In this document: positions 23,950 to 35,000 of the stretch, one piece after another
Layout of the letters: every line of letters begins with the position of its first letter
How positions within the stretch are numbered: position 1 is the first letter of the stretch
Origin: Ligula intestinalis
Lineage: Eukaryota > Platyhelminthes > Cestoda > Diphyllobothriidea > Diphyllobothriidae
Direction of reading: 5' to 3'
NCBI GenBank assembly: GCA_036362985.1
Contig: JAYGXS010000005.1
Coordinates: 2,376,030-2,440,029 of the forward strand
DNA: 64,000 bases
Notes under the pieces: generated by a model
Seen by the model: the letters and a program-made list of their open reading frames with translations, nothing else
Database searches by the model: none
Told to the model about the DNA's origin: nothing
Made by a program: the position numbers and the translations under genes

Positions 23950-24745
23950 CGCTAGCCCTATCCACCTTGTGCCCAACGGCTACTCTACAAGGTTGGCGAA
24001 TCTGGGATAAGGAGCAGTTTACTGAATTGGGTAGGAGATTTTCTCATAGGCCGATCGCAGTCTATGTGCGTCGGATTCGCAACATCCTCTTCAGTGCCAG
24101 TTGCGAGTGGAGTGCCTCAGGGCTCCGTTCTTCGGGCCGTTATTGTTCCTTATCTACGTCAACGACTGTAGGCATGGACTGGTCAGTAATGGAGTCTTGT
24201 TTGCAGATGATATTAAGCTATGGCAACCCATCAGTAACGCTTATGATGAACAAACGCTGCAAGAAGGACTTGACCGCCTAGGTGAATGGTCCAAAAAATG
24301 GTTAAGGCGGTTTGACTTTGCGAAGTGTGTTACATTGCGTTTCAAGGCGAAGAAAGTGAGCGCGACGGATGACTCGCATAACTACGTGCTCGATTGAAGG
24401 TGCCTGTCGAATGTCAACGAACAAAAAGATCTGGGAATCACTACTGTGCCATCCCTGAAGCCGTCTTTACAGTGTGGTAGGGCTGCCAAGAGGGCGAACA
24501 GGGTTCTCTTTGCCATTAAGCGAAGTTGTTTTCGATATAGATGAAGAACTATTCGGCAAAATATACGGAACATTTATTCGTTCACATCTGGAATATGGCG
24601 TTCAGGCGTGGTGACCATGGTTGCAATAAGATTGCCAGATGCTGGAAAGAATTCAACGAAGGGCAACGAAAATTGTGAAGAGCCTAAGGTATTCATCATA
24701 CGAATGTAGATTAGAACCAATTAATGTTTTCCCTCTTGAGTATAG
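23950..24745 (+). mobile_element. CR1-type LINE, RT fragment with FADD
   Basis: In shifting frames the + strand encodes LLYKVGESGIRSSLLNWVGD, GSVL, PLLFLIYVNDC, LFADDIKLWQPISNAYDE, then EQKDLGITTVPSLKPSL. This is a CR1-like RT with an intact FADD box but several frameshifts and stops. It lies between DCP2 and the membrane-protein gene. Confidence 0.8.
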
Positions 24746-24857
24746 ACGTAGCGAATCAGAGCTCACTCCTGTCAGTTATCGATTTTTTCTACACGCTTAA
24801 ATTTTACGGCAAACTCATGTGCACACACTTCCTCTATCTGCTACTGCTCTGTGATAA

Positions 24858-24903
24858 CGTCTCTGATGATGAATCCGCGACGGATGTCGAAACGTCAGGC
24901 GAA
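24858..24903 (+). ncRNA. Best-preserved hammerhead-like core (class GAAACGUC)
   Basis: CTGATGA at 24863-24869, stem II ATCCG/CGGAT with CGA loop, GAAA at 24889-24892, then CGTC with predicted cleavage before A24897. Stem I pairs CGTCT (24858-24862) with AGGCG (24897-24901), five pairs with one G-U. An AATAAA follows at 24902. The base of stem II has mismatches. Known precedent: hammerheads in PLE terminal repeats. Confidence 0.65.
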
Positions 24904-25264
24904 TAAAAGTATTATCCCAGCGATCGAGTCGTCTTCTTCTCATTTACTTCCTGGGACTCGCATGTTCGCTTGTATTGGCAACTTCGGTAAATGTTCAGCT
25001 GACCGCATTGCTAACTGCCTTCTCGTGCGCCCAATGTATTCGTATCCGTAATTTCACGTAAACTTGCAAAGGGATGTTAATATGGCGTGCATAGGCAGAA
25101 AGGCTTTAGTTAATCTAACTGGAATAGCCGTTGTTGTGCTTATATACAGTCACTTAGAGTCGGTGTACGTTCTTTCAATAGTGCACCGATCCCTGCACTT
25201 GATCACCTTCGACATGTACTTCGGACGACAACCAAGCGTCTCCTGCGATCAAGGAAGACTACTG

Positions 25265-25680
25265 CAATACGGAGAAGGAAACCAGAGCTCTGTAAGCAGC
25301 TTGATAATGTGATTAAGCTCCCATACTTGTGGCGACGATCGGTAAACTCATTCCCTCTTACGTCTCCTCCTTCCCCCTTATGACCGACTGCTATCCTGTC
25401 CATTGTCCCGCATCCCCTCCCCTTTTAATCCCGCTTGATAGACTTTCATTGTAACATAAACTGTCTTGCTGTGATAACTACTTAGCTCCTCCTTCTTTAC
25501 CCCTAACTATACACCCTCATCTAAGACTACTATCGTCCACTCTTCCAATCAATCAATCAAGTTTTTTTATTGGACAGTAAATATATCTTATTAATAGGCA
25601 CTTACTATTTGCAGTTAAATAAGAGGTCAGTTAATTCTGCTTCTCCTGTGATCTTTGCCCTGTTCAAATTACTTCCATGA
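25265..25680. repeat. Dispersed repeat, copy 1 (partners in 27540-28330)
   Basis: Shares with 27790-28170 the blocks AACCAGA.CTCTGTAAGCA, CGATCGGT.AA.CCA, CTTGCTGTGATAA.TAC and TATTAA.AGGCA in the same order. No protein is supported. Confidence 0.65.
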
Positions 25681-25999
25681 AAAACCATGTTTTTAAACAG
25701 AAATATGTGTCCCTACGGGATTTATCGCAAAGATGCCTGTATATCTGGGCTGGGGTCCTCATTCCCTTGTCCAACCAAATGGCGATCGCGGCTGAAGGTA
25801 CCGAGGTTTCACTCCCCATTCAGTCGTAACAACATCGTTGCAAATATTTGTGGGTCTCAAATTTAAGCTTCGCGGCTCCATGAAGGAACCAGTTGGAACT
25901 GAATTGCTATTTGGAGTGGTGTCATTCAGGTTCTATCCACATTGCACAACAGGAGTGAAGCTCCAGCAGGGCTTGGACTGCCAATGAGAGGGCTATCTT

Positions 26000-27540
26000 C
26001 ATTGTGAGTGAACGCTCGAGTGATGGAGATGCGAGCGCTATCAGCATTGGTCACATGCGTGTTCGCTGCCTGCTTAATTCGACTAATGCGGGGTGGCAGA
26101 CCTTTTAGTCAGTATATTCGGACTTAATGACAGCGATCCTTCAAAACCTCCTATTTGACCTGAACATGTATGCACTAAAAGTAGTTCAAATGCAAAATAT
26201 CTTACCGCTGGTATTTGTATGCAAAATGCATAAAACTAACAATGAAAATGTTCAAACGATAAGGTATTTGTGAACTGATACCGCAGAATACGTTCACTGC
26301 ATTTGACCATTATCTTAACCTGAGTCAAAAATAACGCAAACAAAATGATAAGCAGGACTCTCTTAAGAGGCCATTTTTGCTTTTGACTCATGACTATGAC
26401 CTACTTTCACCTTTTCAGTAACCGAATTTTCTTTTTTTATCGTTAACTTCCACCAATATTAAGTCGAATTTCCCTTTTTCATTAAATTCCACCTAGATAA
26501 GGTTAAATTTCCCTCAATTGGCATGACTATCCTGAGCAACAGGGGTTTAATCTGATGGATTCGATTCCATTTAGTACGTCTACACAAATATATTTTGTTG
26601 AACTTAACCTTTAGATCACTTCCACCACAATTAAATATTCATTAACACTCGCTAACTAAGAATTAAATTGTTGACCACAAAAGGCGTTAGACAGTTGGGC
26701 GGGGCCTTACAAGACCATTTTACCAAACTATCCTTTGGAGTAAAGGTAGTTTCTTGCCGGAGAGACACGAGTCCGAAACTTAGGTGGGGCGACAATTTCC
26801 GCTGTTAAACTGTAGTTGGGGTATCATAACCTAATGATGCCTACTGAGCCAGAAAGGGCCTTTGTGGATGTCCCTTGTTTTTATCGGTAATACATTGTTA
26901 GGTTGTCCTATGGTTATAGTTATCTCAGTAACGGGTCTCATTGATTGCAGTAATCACTTAGGTAAGATTTTGGAAGTTTCGGTTGACCAATAATCATCTA
27001 GGCGTCTCTTGTGGTGATTGAATGCACGACATTGGTTAGTAAAGAGTTCTGTTGAAGAAGGTCTCTCTGTGAGGGACACGAGGAGCGTTGATTAATGTGG
27101 CACGATTCCGTTTTTTAAGTTGGCAATCATGTCTTCGGTCATTGAATGATTGTGTAAGCCGTTGCCAGACCCGCCAGGCACCTACAAAAGGCCGTAACAG
27201 CGAAAGAAGAGCAGAATCGGTCTACTAAACGCCAACTAGTTGACTAAGTCATTTGAATTTCTGTTCAAGTTCGTGCACTTTTCAAGGGCTTCAACATGTT
27301 GTTCATGTCACAAATATGTACCGGCGAGCAGTTCCTCTTTTTGGTAAAAGACTGGTCTCGGACTCGCTGCAGCAAGCGAAAATCTCAGTGTCTCGTAACA
27401 TTACGTGGCAGGGGCGAGTTTTAGAAGAATGAGCACAAACGAAGCTCTCAGATTTATACATTACTCGCTTCAGTTTTTCGCCTTAAAATTTGTCCGCCTT
27501 TGTGCGTCCTACGTTTCGTTTTAAGTTGTTATGATTATTG
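26000..27540. other. Gene-free stretch
   Basis: No exon supported. A short minus-strand CR1 C-terminal scrap may lie at about 27040-27160. Sequence near 26280-26370 resembles 21120-21220 (a shared AAATAACGCAAACAAAA-like block), so an old dispersed repeat is present. Confidence 0.4.
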
Positions 27541-28330
27541 ACTATTGAAACATTGTTTTCCCGAACGAAAATTGAACAAAGCGAAGGTCATGAGTTGAGC
27601 AGGATTTATTGACGTCATGCAATTTCGTAACATCTAATTCATCAGCAAATGGCCAATGCCTGTTAATATAGCAAATTAACTGTCCAATTAGAAGGGTGAA
27701 GGTTAATAGGTAAATGGGATGGAAAACGTAAGTCAAAAATGTAGGTGCATAGTGAGGGATGGAGTAGGGGGCAGGTAATTATGAATTGAGGCAAAGGTTC
27801 GCATAGATTCGCAGAAGAAAACCAGAACTCTGTAAGCAAGTGGATCATGTGATCAACCTCGCATTGCCGTGGTAACGATCGGTCAACCCAGGCCCTCTCA
27901 CGCCTTCTCCCTCAATACCCCACCCCTTAATTATACTTCACAGGCTTTCACTGTTACCTGAACCGCCTTGCTGTGATAATTACCTGCCCGCTTCTCTACC
28001 CTTCACTATGCACCCACATTTTGACTTACGTTTCTCACCCATTTTGAACAGTTAATTTACTATATTAACAGGCATTGACCGTTTGCAGATGCATTAGAGG
28101 CCACGAAATTGTATGACGTCAATACATTCTGCTGCACTCGTGATCGTTGCCTTGTTCAAAGTATTGATTAGCCTGCGTTTCGTTGCGCACAAAACTCAAA
28201 TACTGCAAGTACTGTCCTCTCCATGTGTTCTTATGGCAGACAGTTCGTGCAATGTAAACAACTGGAGCATGTGGTGAACCTAACTCTGTCGTGGTAACAC
28301 CGGCTGCCTGTTTACATATTTCCCTACCCA
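27540..28330. repeat. Inverted/direct repeat cluster
   Basis: 27545-27790 is an inverted copy of 27970-28170 (CATGACGTCAATAAATCCTG against TATGACGTCAATACATTCTG). 27790-28170 is a direct copy of 25265-25680, and 28215-28330 repeats its middle part. The inverted pair could fold into a hairpin of about 200 bp. Confidence 0.65.
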
Positions 28331-28864
28331 TCTTTTTGCCTTAGTCGTTTTTCCCTAGTTCTTGCTGCCCACAGCGTTTTAACTTTCTCACTTTATTGAT
28401 TGCCTCTTGGCCATTTCCTGTGACCTTGCTGTTTTGTATTGATTTGTCTGTATGAATTCAATTTTGCAGTTTCTCTAAAGTTACGCAACGAGAGGAAGCA
28501 ACTGATGAGTACTCTCAAAATTAATGGATCTGATTTATTTTTCTGTTTGCACAATCTTCAAAACTACGCTAGGGAAGAGAAGCTTTAAACTTCTGATACT
28601 ATGATTTTGTTGTTTTGCGTCTATACCTTGTCTGTACGAATGCAATTGTTGTATTCCCTCACATCTTCCTCTTGTTATGCAACGAGAGGCAGCAGCAACT
28701 GACAAGCACTTGCGAAATCTATTGGTTCCATTAAATTATGCAGGCCTTGCATGCTTTCAACTTGCAGAAGGGAACATTTTAAAAGGCAGTGCCCATGAAA
28801 ATCGATTAGTTTTTTTGTCGCGGGTTAATCGATTGTGCTGCCAGAAATCAACCTGCCGCCTGTC

Positions 28865-29074
28865 ATGCGTGTTATTAGGGCGTTTTTCTGCCTCCTCGAA
28901 CTGAGCGTTTTGGCCCAAAAGCATGTGCAAGATTGCAAACGGTTGTCCAGTTGGGGTCCTTGGCGGTGCCCCGGTGAGGAAATAAACTGTTCAGGGGAAC
29001 TGGCCGTGCGCTACAAGTGTCCGGAGGGGGACTGTGTTGAAGGCAGCCAGTGTACCTCGCTTCCTGGATTTCGG
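28865..29074 (+). CDS. Membrane protein exon 1: signal peptide and Cys-rich start
   Basis: 70 codons, donor GTAACA at 29075, phase 0. After the signal peptide it encodes CKRLSSWGPWRCPGEEINCS and KCPEGDCVEGSQC. WGPW is a possible C-mannosylation site, as in TSP1 repeats, though this segment lacks the full TSP1 pattern. Confidence 0.75.
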
Positions 29075-32000
29075 GTAACAGTTTTGCTCGCAAATTGTTT
29101 TTTCTTAAGTGGAAGTTTTTTTAATGGATTTAAACGAAGAGGTCTGATTATATCCTGTGTGTTACTTCCAACTTTATTTTATGCATTCTTTAATGGAAAA
29201 ATAGAAAGAAAAGCGGCAAAAATTACCCTCAGCATGTATTTGCCATACGAATAGCTACTTGTAATAACGTATCATTTATATAAGATGTGAAATTGCACTT
29301 CTGGCCTATAAGCTGGAGATCGATGTCAGATCTTCTTCTCGTAGAATTCCACAGGACAATATTTCAAAAGAAGTTGCATTTTGCCTTAATCAGGCCCAGC
29401 ATGCCAGCATACTTTATGTGCTATGGCTCTTTAAAGTCGGTGTAGTTTGTGGGATACGATGTGGTCCAACCGGATAATAGACGAGAGAACGTATCCCAAA
29501 ATTTTATAAGTTAGTGGATAGTATAAGGCGTGGAAGGCCATAGTGTCAGGGAGAATTTACCAAGGTAGGAACAAGCGTAGTATGGAAGCAATAAGAAAGT
29601 GACTTCCAGACGAGTACAGGCCAGCCATGAATGAGCCGGAGTCCAGAGAGTCTGCAACCGAACAGTGAGTCCTCGGCTCTGGAAGTGAATGAGCGTAAAC
29701 AAATCGTCCGCATCTCGGGCACTAGTCTCACCTTGAGAAGTGGTTGGCTAGTGAGACCAGACCGCCTTGAGAAAGCCAGACAGGAGTGACCCTGAACGGA
29801 GGCCTTGACTATGCTGTCTTACGGAGGCGTGGTGGTCACGCCAGACATGACCTAGTCCGCGCGTCGTCCGAAGAAAGCATGACTAAGAAAGGGGGTCGCT
29901 ACAATACTCCCCCTCCCAGGGGAACGGAGTTCAAAAAACGTTAATGGGAGGAAAATGTGGGTATGTTAAGGGTAGGGTACAAATTGGTAACGGTCTCAAA
30001 AATTCGTACCAAATAGGATCAATGTAGAAAAATTGAGTATAAATAGTAATATAGGTAAGTTGTGGATATATAAGTGAATAAGGGGGGTTTACCACGTAAT
30101 GAAAGGGTGTTCATCGACCATGTAATATCGACAATATATTCCAGTGAATCGGCAGGTTGATAGGAGGAGAGTATAGCTCGTCAACGAAAGCCAGTAAGTC
30201 AGCGCGTTGTTGGGAGAAAAGAATGTCCTTGAATAATCCCGTCACCATTACCAGTGAGTCGGCAAATAGGTATGAGGGAAGGACATCCTGTCAACGTATT
30301 CCTGTGAGTCGGAACGTTGATAGGAGTAAGTGAGTGTTGGAATTGTTAGCAGGTAAACGGAGTTGAATGCGCGATGAAGATAATCGGGTCACCATTGAGA
30401 TAGAGAGGCGCCGGCGTCGACAGTGTTGAGTAAAGTGGAGTGAATTGAACGTCGGAGTCGTTTTTGTAGGGTAGAGAAACGTCGGAGTCGAGTGTTGAAT
30501 ATAGAAGCGTCGGGGTCAACAATGTGGGATACGATGTGGTCCAGCTAGATAATAGACGAGAAAACGTATCCCAATATGTATAAGCTAGTTGAATAGGATA
30601 AGGCGTGGAAGGCCATAGTGTCAGGGAGAATTTACCAAGGTAGGAACAAGCGTAGTATGGAAGCAATAAGAAAGTGACTTCCAGACGAGTACAGGCCAGC
30701 CATGAATGAGCCGGAGTCCAGAGAGTCTGCAACCGAACAGTGAGTCCTCGGCTCTGGAAGTGAATGAGCGTAAACAAATCGTCCGCATCTCGGGCACTAG
30801 TCTCACCTTGAGAAGTGGTTGGCTAGTGAGACCAGACCGCCTTGAGAAAGCCAGACAGGAGTGACCCTGAACGGAGGCCTTGACTATGCTGTCTTACGGA
30901 GGCGTGGTGGTCACGCCAGACATGACCTAGTCCGCGCGTCGTCCGAAGAAAGCATGACTAAGAAAGGGGGTCGCTACAAGTTCACCAGAATGATGTCTAA
31001 GACTTGTTTACGATTACCAATGACTAAGGATTCCCGACGAAAGCCAAAACGTCAGGACAATAAAACTCTTGTTCCAATGATCGTTTCTTCTTCTTCTGAA
31101 CTGCTTCCAGGAACTCGGATATCCTCTTCTATTGGTAGAGAAATGTGCCATTTTCCTTACATAGCCTGCATTTTACAAACCTCGAATGCACGTCTAACGG
31201 CAGGTTGGGTTCCAAATTATTTGCCTATTAAAATCCTTTTAAAAACCATTAGAAACCCTTTTTCGACTGCAAAATTTAAAGAAAATGTAATTTTTTATCC
31301 CAAGAGTGCGAGAAAGAGGATTTTAGTATACGTTTTCTAAGAAATATGCTTGCGTATTTAAGAGCATCAAAAGGTAACGGGAAAAGAATTATATTAGTTA
31401 GCGAATAATTTTTATAGGGTGTGGTTTCAGAAGCTGCCGAAAGAGGCCCGTTCAAAAGCCGGCATGTGGACGTGCTTGACGTATCTTGCGAGCGTGCTGT
31501 GGGATAATTTATATTACAACATTAGATAAGTATTTTTTTCAAAATTTCAACAATTTTTAACGAAGAAAGAGGACTGAACACCAAAACGATTTGTTTGTTA
31601 TTCTGAGCTTTTAGTCTACTTCAAGAAGCCATTGTCAGGCTAATCGGCGTCCTACACTAAACATATATTGATTTTCTATGCGTTCAAACTTTTGTTTTGT
31701 ACACACACATTAACTATCCCATCAGTTATTGCTGCTTCCTATCTCTGACAATGGACTCTTTTAGGAGTCAGATAGCTCAGAATAACAAACTAATCGGTCC
31801 GTTGTTCGACCCTCTTTCTTCTTTACCGACGTAAATACCTGGAACGTGGACGTTCTCTTTCATTTGTCAACCATGTGTTTGAATCGTAAATGCATTGCAG
31901 AATTTCAGTTGACATTCCATGAACTATAATTCTTCTATACAGTCACACATATATTGGCAGCAACATTGCCCTGTTGTTCCCCCAGATGATGAAAAATTGC

Positions 32001-35000
32001 AAGGAAGTTCTCGAAGCGGGTCTCTGTACGCCCACTTGGAGCACCTGGACATCGTGGTCTAGCTGTTCCGCAGCCTGTGGCTCTGCGGAGCGGACCCGGT
32101 TTCGTGCCTGTGTCGGCGCCTGGAAGGCCAGCAGTGATGGGGCACCACCCGGCACCTGTGCGGACCCCAGAGAAGCGTCCAAGGGCATGGAACGTCGTGA
32201 CTGCCCCATGCGACGGCTCTGTCCCCGAATCGCCGGCGGCTGGGGCGAATGGGGTCCCTACTCCAACTGCAGTGCCATCTGCGGCAAGGGTCACCGTCAG
32301 CGTATTCGGCTCTGCAATCGACCCCCACCCCAGGGCGGTGGGGTCCCCTGTCAGGGTATCGACACACAGCGGGTAAGGATCAGGTGCAATGTGCCTTTTT
32401 AGGCAGCTCTGTCGTGGTTTTCTGTATTTGTCAGTTTATTTGAAGTAAATGAAAGAAGTTCTTGAGAATTCCATCGAAAGGGTACAGAAATGCATAAAAA
32501 GCAGTGAATATGCACCTGGTGTTACAGGTCACTTTTCTATGCAAAAAATGCTCCAAAGTATCAGTATCATTTATTGAGCGAAAAATAGGCGATTGCCTTT
32601 GAACTCCCTTTTGGCAACAAGATGGTAGGTAATATATAGATACACAGTAAATGTAGAAAGTACGTCAGCGGCATGACAACATCACAGGTAGTCCAAATAG
32701 TAAAGAAACATGACTACTTGTTAGTCACGAGTAGTATAGTGTAATTTAATGCAATGGCCTTGTACATGGCTGAGTCTGGGGTGGTCCAAATAGTAATAAA
32801 GCGTAACTACTCGTTAATCAATAGTAGTATTATATAATGCTGTGTAAATTAATGTCATTTTACATTGCTGTTTGTCTGAATGTGATTTGATGCTTGCCCA
32901 GCCTGCTCTTAAGTGTATTAACACTGGTGGAAAGGACAACTTCTTCGGGAAGGGCGTTCCACGGTGCAAATACTCTGTTGCTGAAGAAGAATTTCCTTCC
33001 GTCGATTTTCGCTTTGCCGGGGCGTAATTTATGGGGATGCCCGCGCAAAGTTGGACTATTAGCCTGGATAAAAAATCATCGGGGACGAAGCAACAATCCA
33101 GGTTATTCATGATACGGAAGGTAGAGTTGAGGTCCCCTCTAAGTTGCCCGTAGGAGAGGGGAAATAGTGTTAAGGAAATATGAATGCGACGATGCCCATG
33201 CAAGCATTCAGGAAATCAAGTTAGGCGAACGAACGTTTTCGATTAACTCATCATTAGACAATATAAGGGAGGATAGAGTTAACGAATTTTTTGAGCAAAC
33301 CAATCAGTTGTAATAAGGGGGAAACGGAGGAGAGTGGGATCACAGGGGTCAGATTTTAGTCGTAATTGGGGACCAGAGAAGGGGAGTGAGAGACAGGAGG
33401 GGAAGGGTGTGACCATAAGTACTCGCCTCGAGTTTTGTTGGGAGGTGTGGGGACGCAGGGTTTCATTGTCGTGTGACGGCGTTGGTGGTCTGGGAACGCT
33501 TGATGCCACAGACTCGTCGCTGTTTCCTGGCGTGGTACGATGCGTGGGGACGGATGTTAAAATTCCCTTCGGTCACGGGAGCCTTAAGGCTGCTAAAAAC
33601 GCTTTCTCTGCACATAAAAATGGATTAATGGGGCGTATTGCTTGGGCCTCTGCCGTCGCAAGTATCCGCTGACGCAGAAACTTTGAATGTTTAGCCGGCA
33701 CTTTGTAGGCGACGCTAAACGCTTGATTGATGTCTACCCAATGACCGCTGTCTATCAAGTGAGCCAGAATTGCGCTTGATATTGACTTTAATTTGTCTCT
33801 GTTTAGCCATGCACGGAGGTGCTCTCGCATGCGTTTCGATAGCTGCTTAGTGTTTCGACCAATGGAACCTGCCCCACAGGAGCTCGTTAAGTTTACAATA
33901 CACATTGAAGAGTCTGGAACGGCAGTCTATCCTTGTCTTGCTGGGTTTGTGAGGCAGCGGACTAGGCCTCGTTTCTGACTAAGTGGCACTACCGATTGGT
34001 TTGCTTAAACCTTTCGTTCACTTTACCCTCCCTTATATTACTGTATTGCCTGATGAGGAATTAATCGAAAACGGTCGTTCGTCTAACTTGATGTACTGAA
34101 ATACGAATGATTAAAAAGATGAGGTGGTTGCGAAGTAGCAGCGTAAGACACATTTATTGCATGTCCATCATGAAATGTTCACAAGAACCAAATTTGGTTT
34201 CGATAAAACGGTCTCTTGAAATCAAGTAAGTAGCATATTTTTAATCAGCAATATTATCTGTGAATATTTCTGAATAAAAGATGGGTGCGCGCACACCGAT
34301 CGACTGCCTTTCAAAAACAAGCAAGCTCTGTGTGGATGGTAAAATTGCTGAACAGTCAATCGGCCGAAATCGGCTAAGTTTAAGTTGCGGAGAGTAGGGA
34401 TGGCAGAAGATGCGAGAAGGATAATAAGGTCATTTCGGACTTCTTCTGCCTTCATGAAGCAAATTGATTAGGTTCTTGTGACCCATCTGCAGATGCAATG
34501 CCAGAGTTTGGCAAACCACGGCCCGGCTGCCTGGTAGGCGCTGGGACTTTCTCTCGGTACTGTATCCCAGTTGATGCATGTGTCCGCACTCCCACTGGGT
34601 TTCGGGCCCTACCTCAGATGTCCCAACAGCTAGGCGGTCGCCAGACGGTGGGGGAGAGAGTGAGTTCAACTCTCAGCGCTGCTCTTCACGCTATACTATA
34701 TATAAATGCAGTGACAATGCCGAAAATTCGCTTCCCGGGTGGTAGATCAGAAGAAAGAGGAGCGTTCACCGGGAGAGGTTTATTATAAGCCTGACGTTTC
34801 GGGTAGTGGTCTCGTCTACCCATCCTCAGAGAATGGGTACTCTGACTCAAAGACCTCGTCTTTATGCCGTCCCTTCTTTCGTGTACCTGCTCGACCAATC
34901 ACGTTTGAGCCACTCTGTGTGCCTTTGGCTGCGTCCTAAGTCTTCTCGTCACCTGGTCTCCAGCCAGTCACCGTGTTGCCCTCTTGTATGTTCATCCCGT

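Larger units (their letters stand above)
29444..30982 (-). mobile_element. TRIM: non-autonomous LTR element of CsRn1 type
   Basis: Two 456-bp direct repeats (29448-29903 and 30523-30978) bound a 619-bp interior and are flanked by a 4-bp target duplication AGTT (29444-29447, 30979-30982). Ends are TGT...ACA. On the minus strand the base after the 5' LTR leads into TTGACCCCGACG. Eleven of these bases match the complement of the tRNA-Trp 3' region, the primer known for CsRn1-family Ty3/gypsy elements. A purine tract CTGGGAGGGGGAGTAT abuts the 3' LTR. There is no gag or pol, so it depends on an autonomous partner. It lies in intron 1 of the membrane-protein gene. Confidence 0.9.

Noticed and set aside
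29511..30806. 63- to 143-codon minus frames repeated at 29.5 and 30.3 kb
   Set aside because: They lie inside the two LTRs of the TRIM; duplication explains their conservation, and they have no gag/pol features.
31935..32376. Several long frames antisense to or out of frame with 31986-32372
   Set aside because: They are shadows of the GC-rich TSP1 exon, whose own frame has clear WxxW and CSxxCG motifs.
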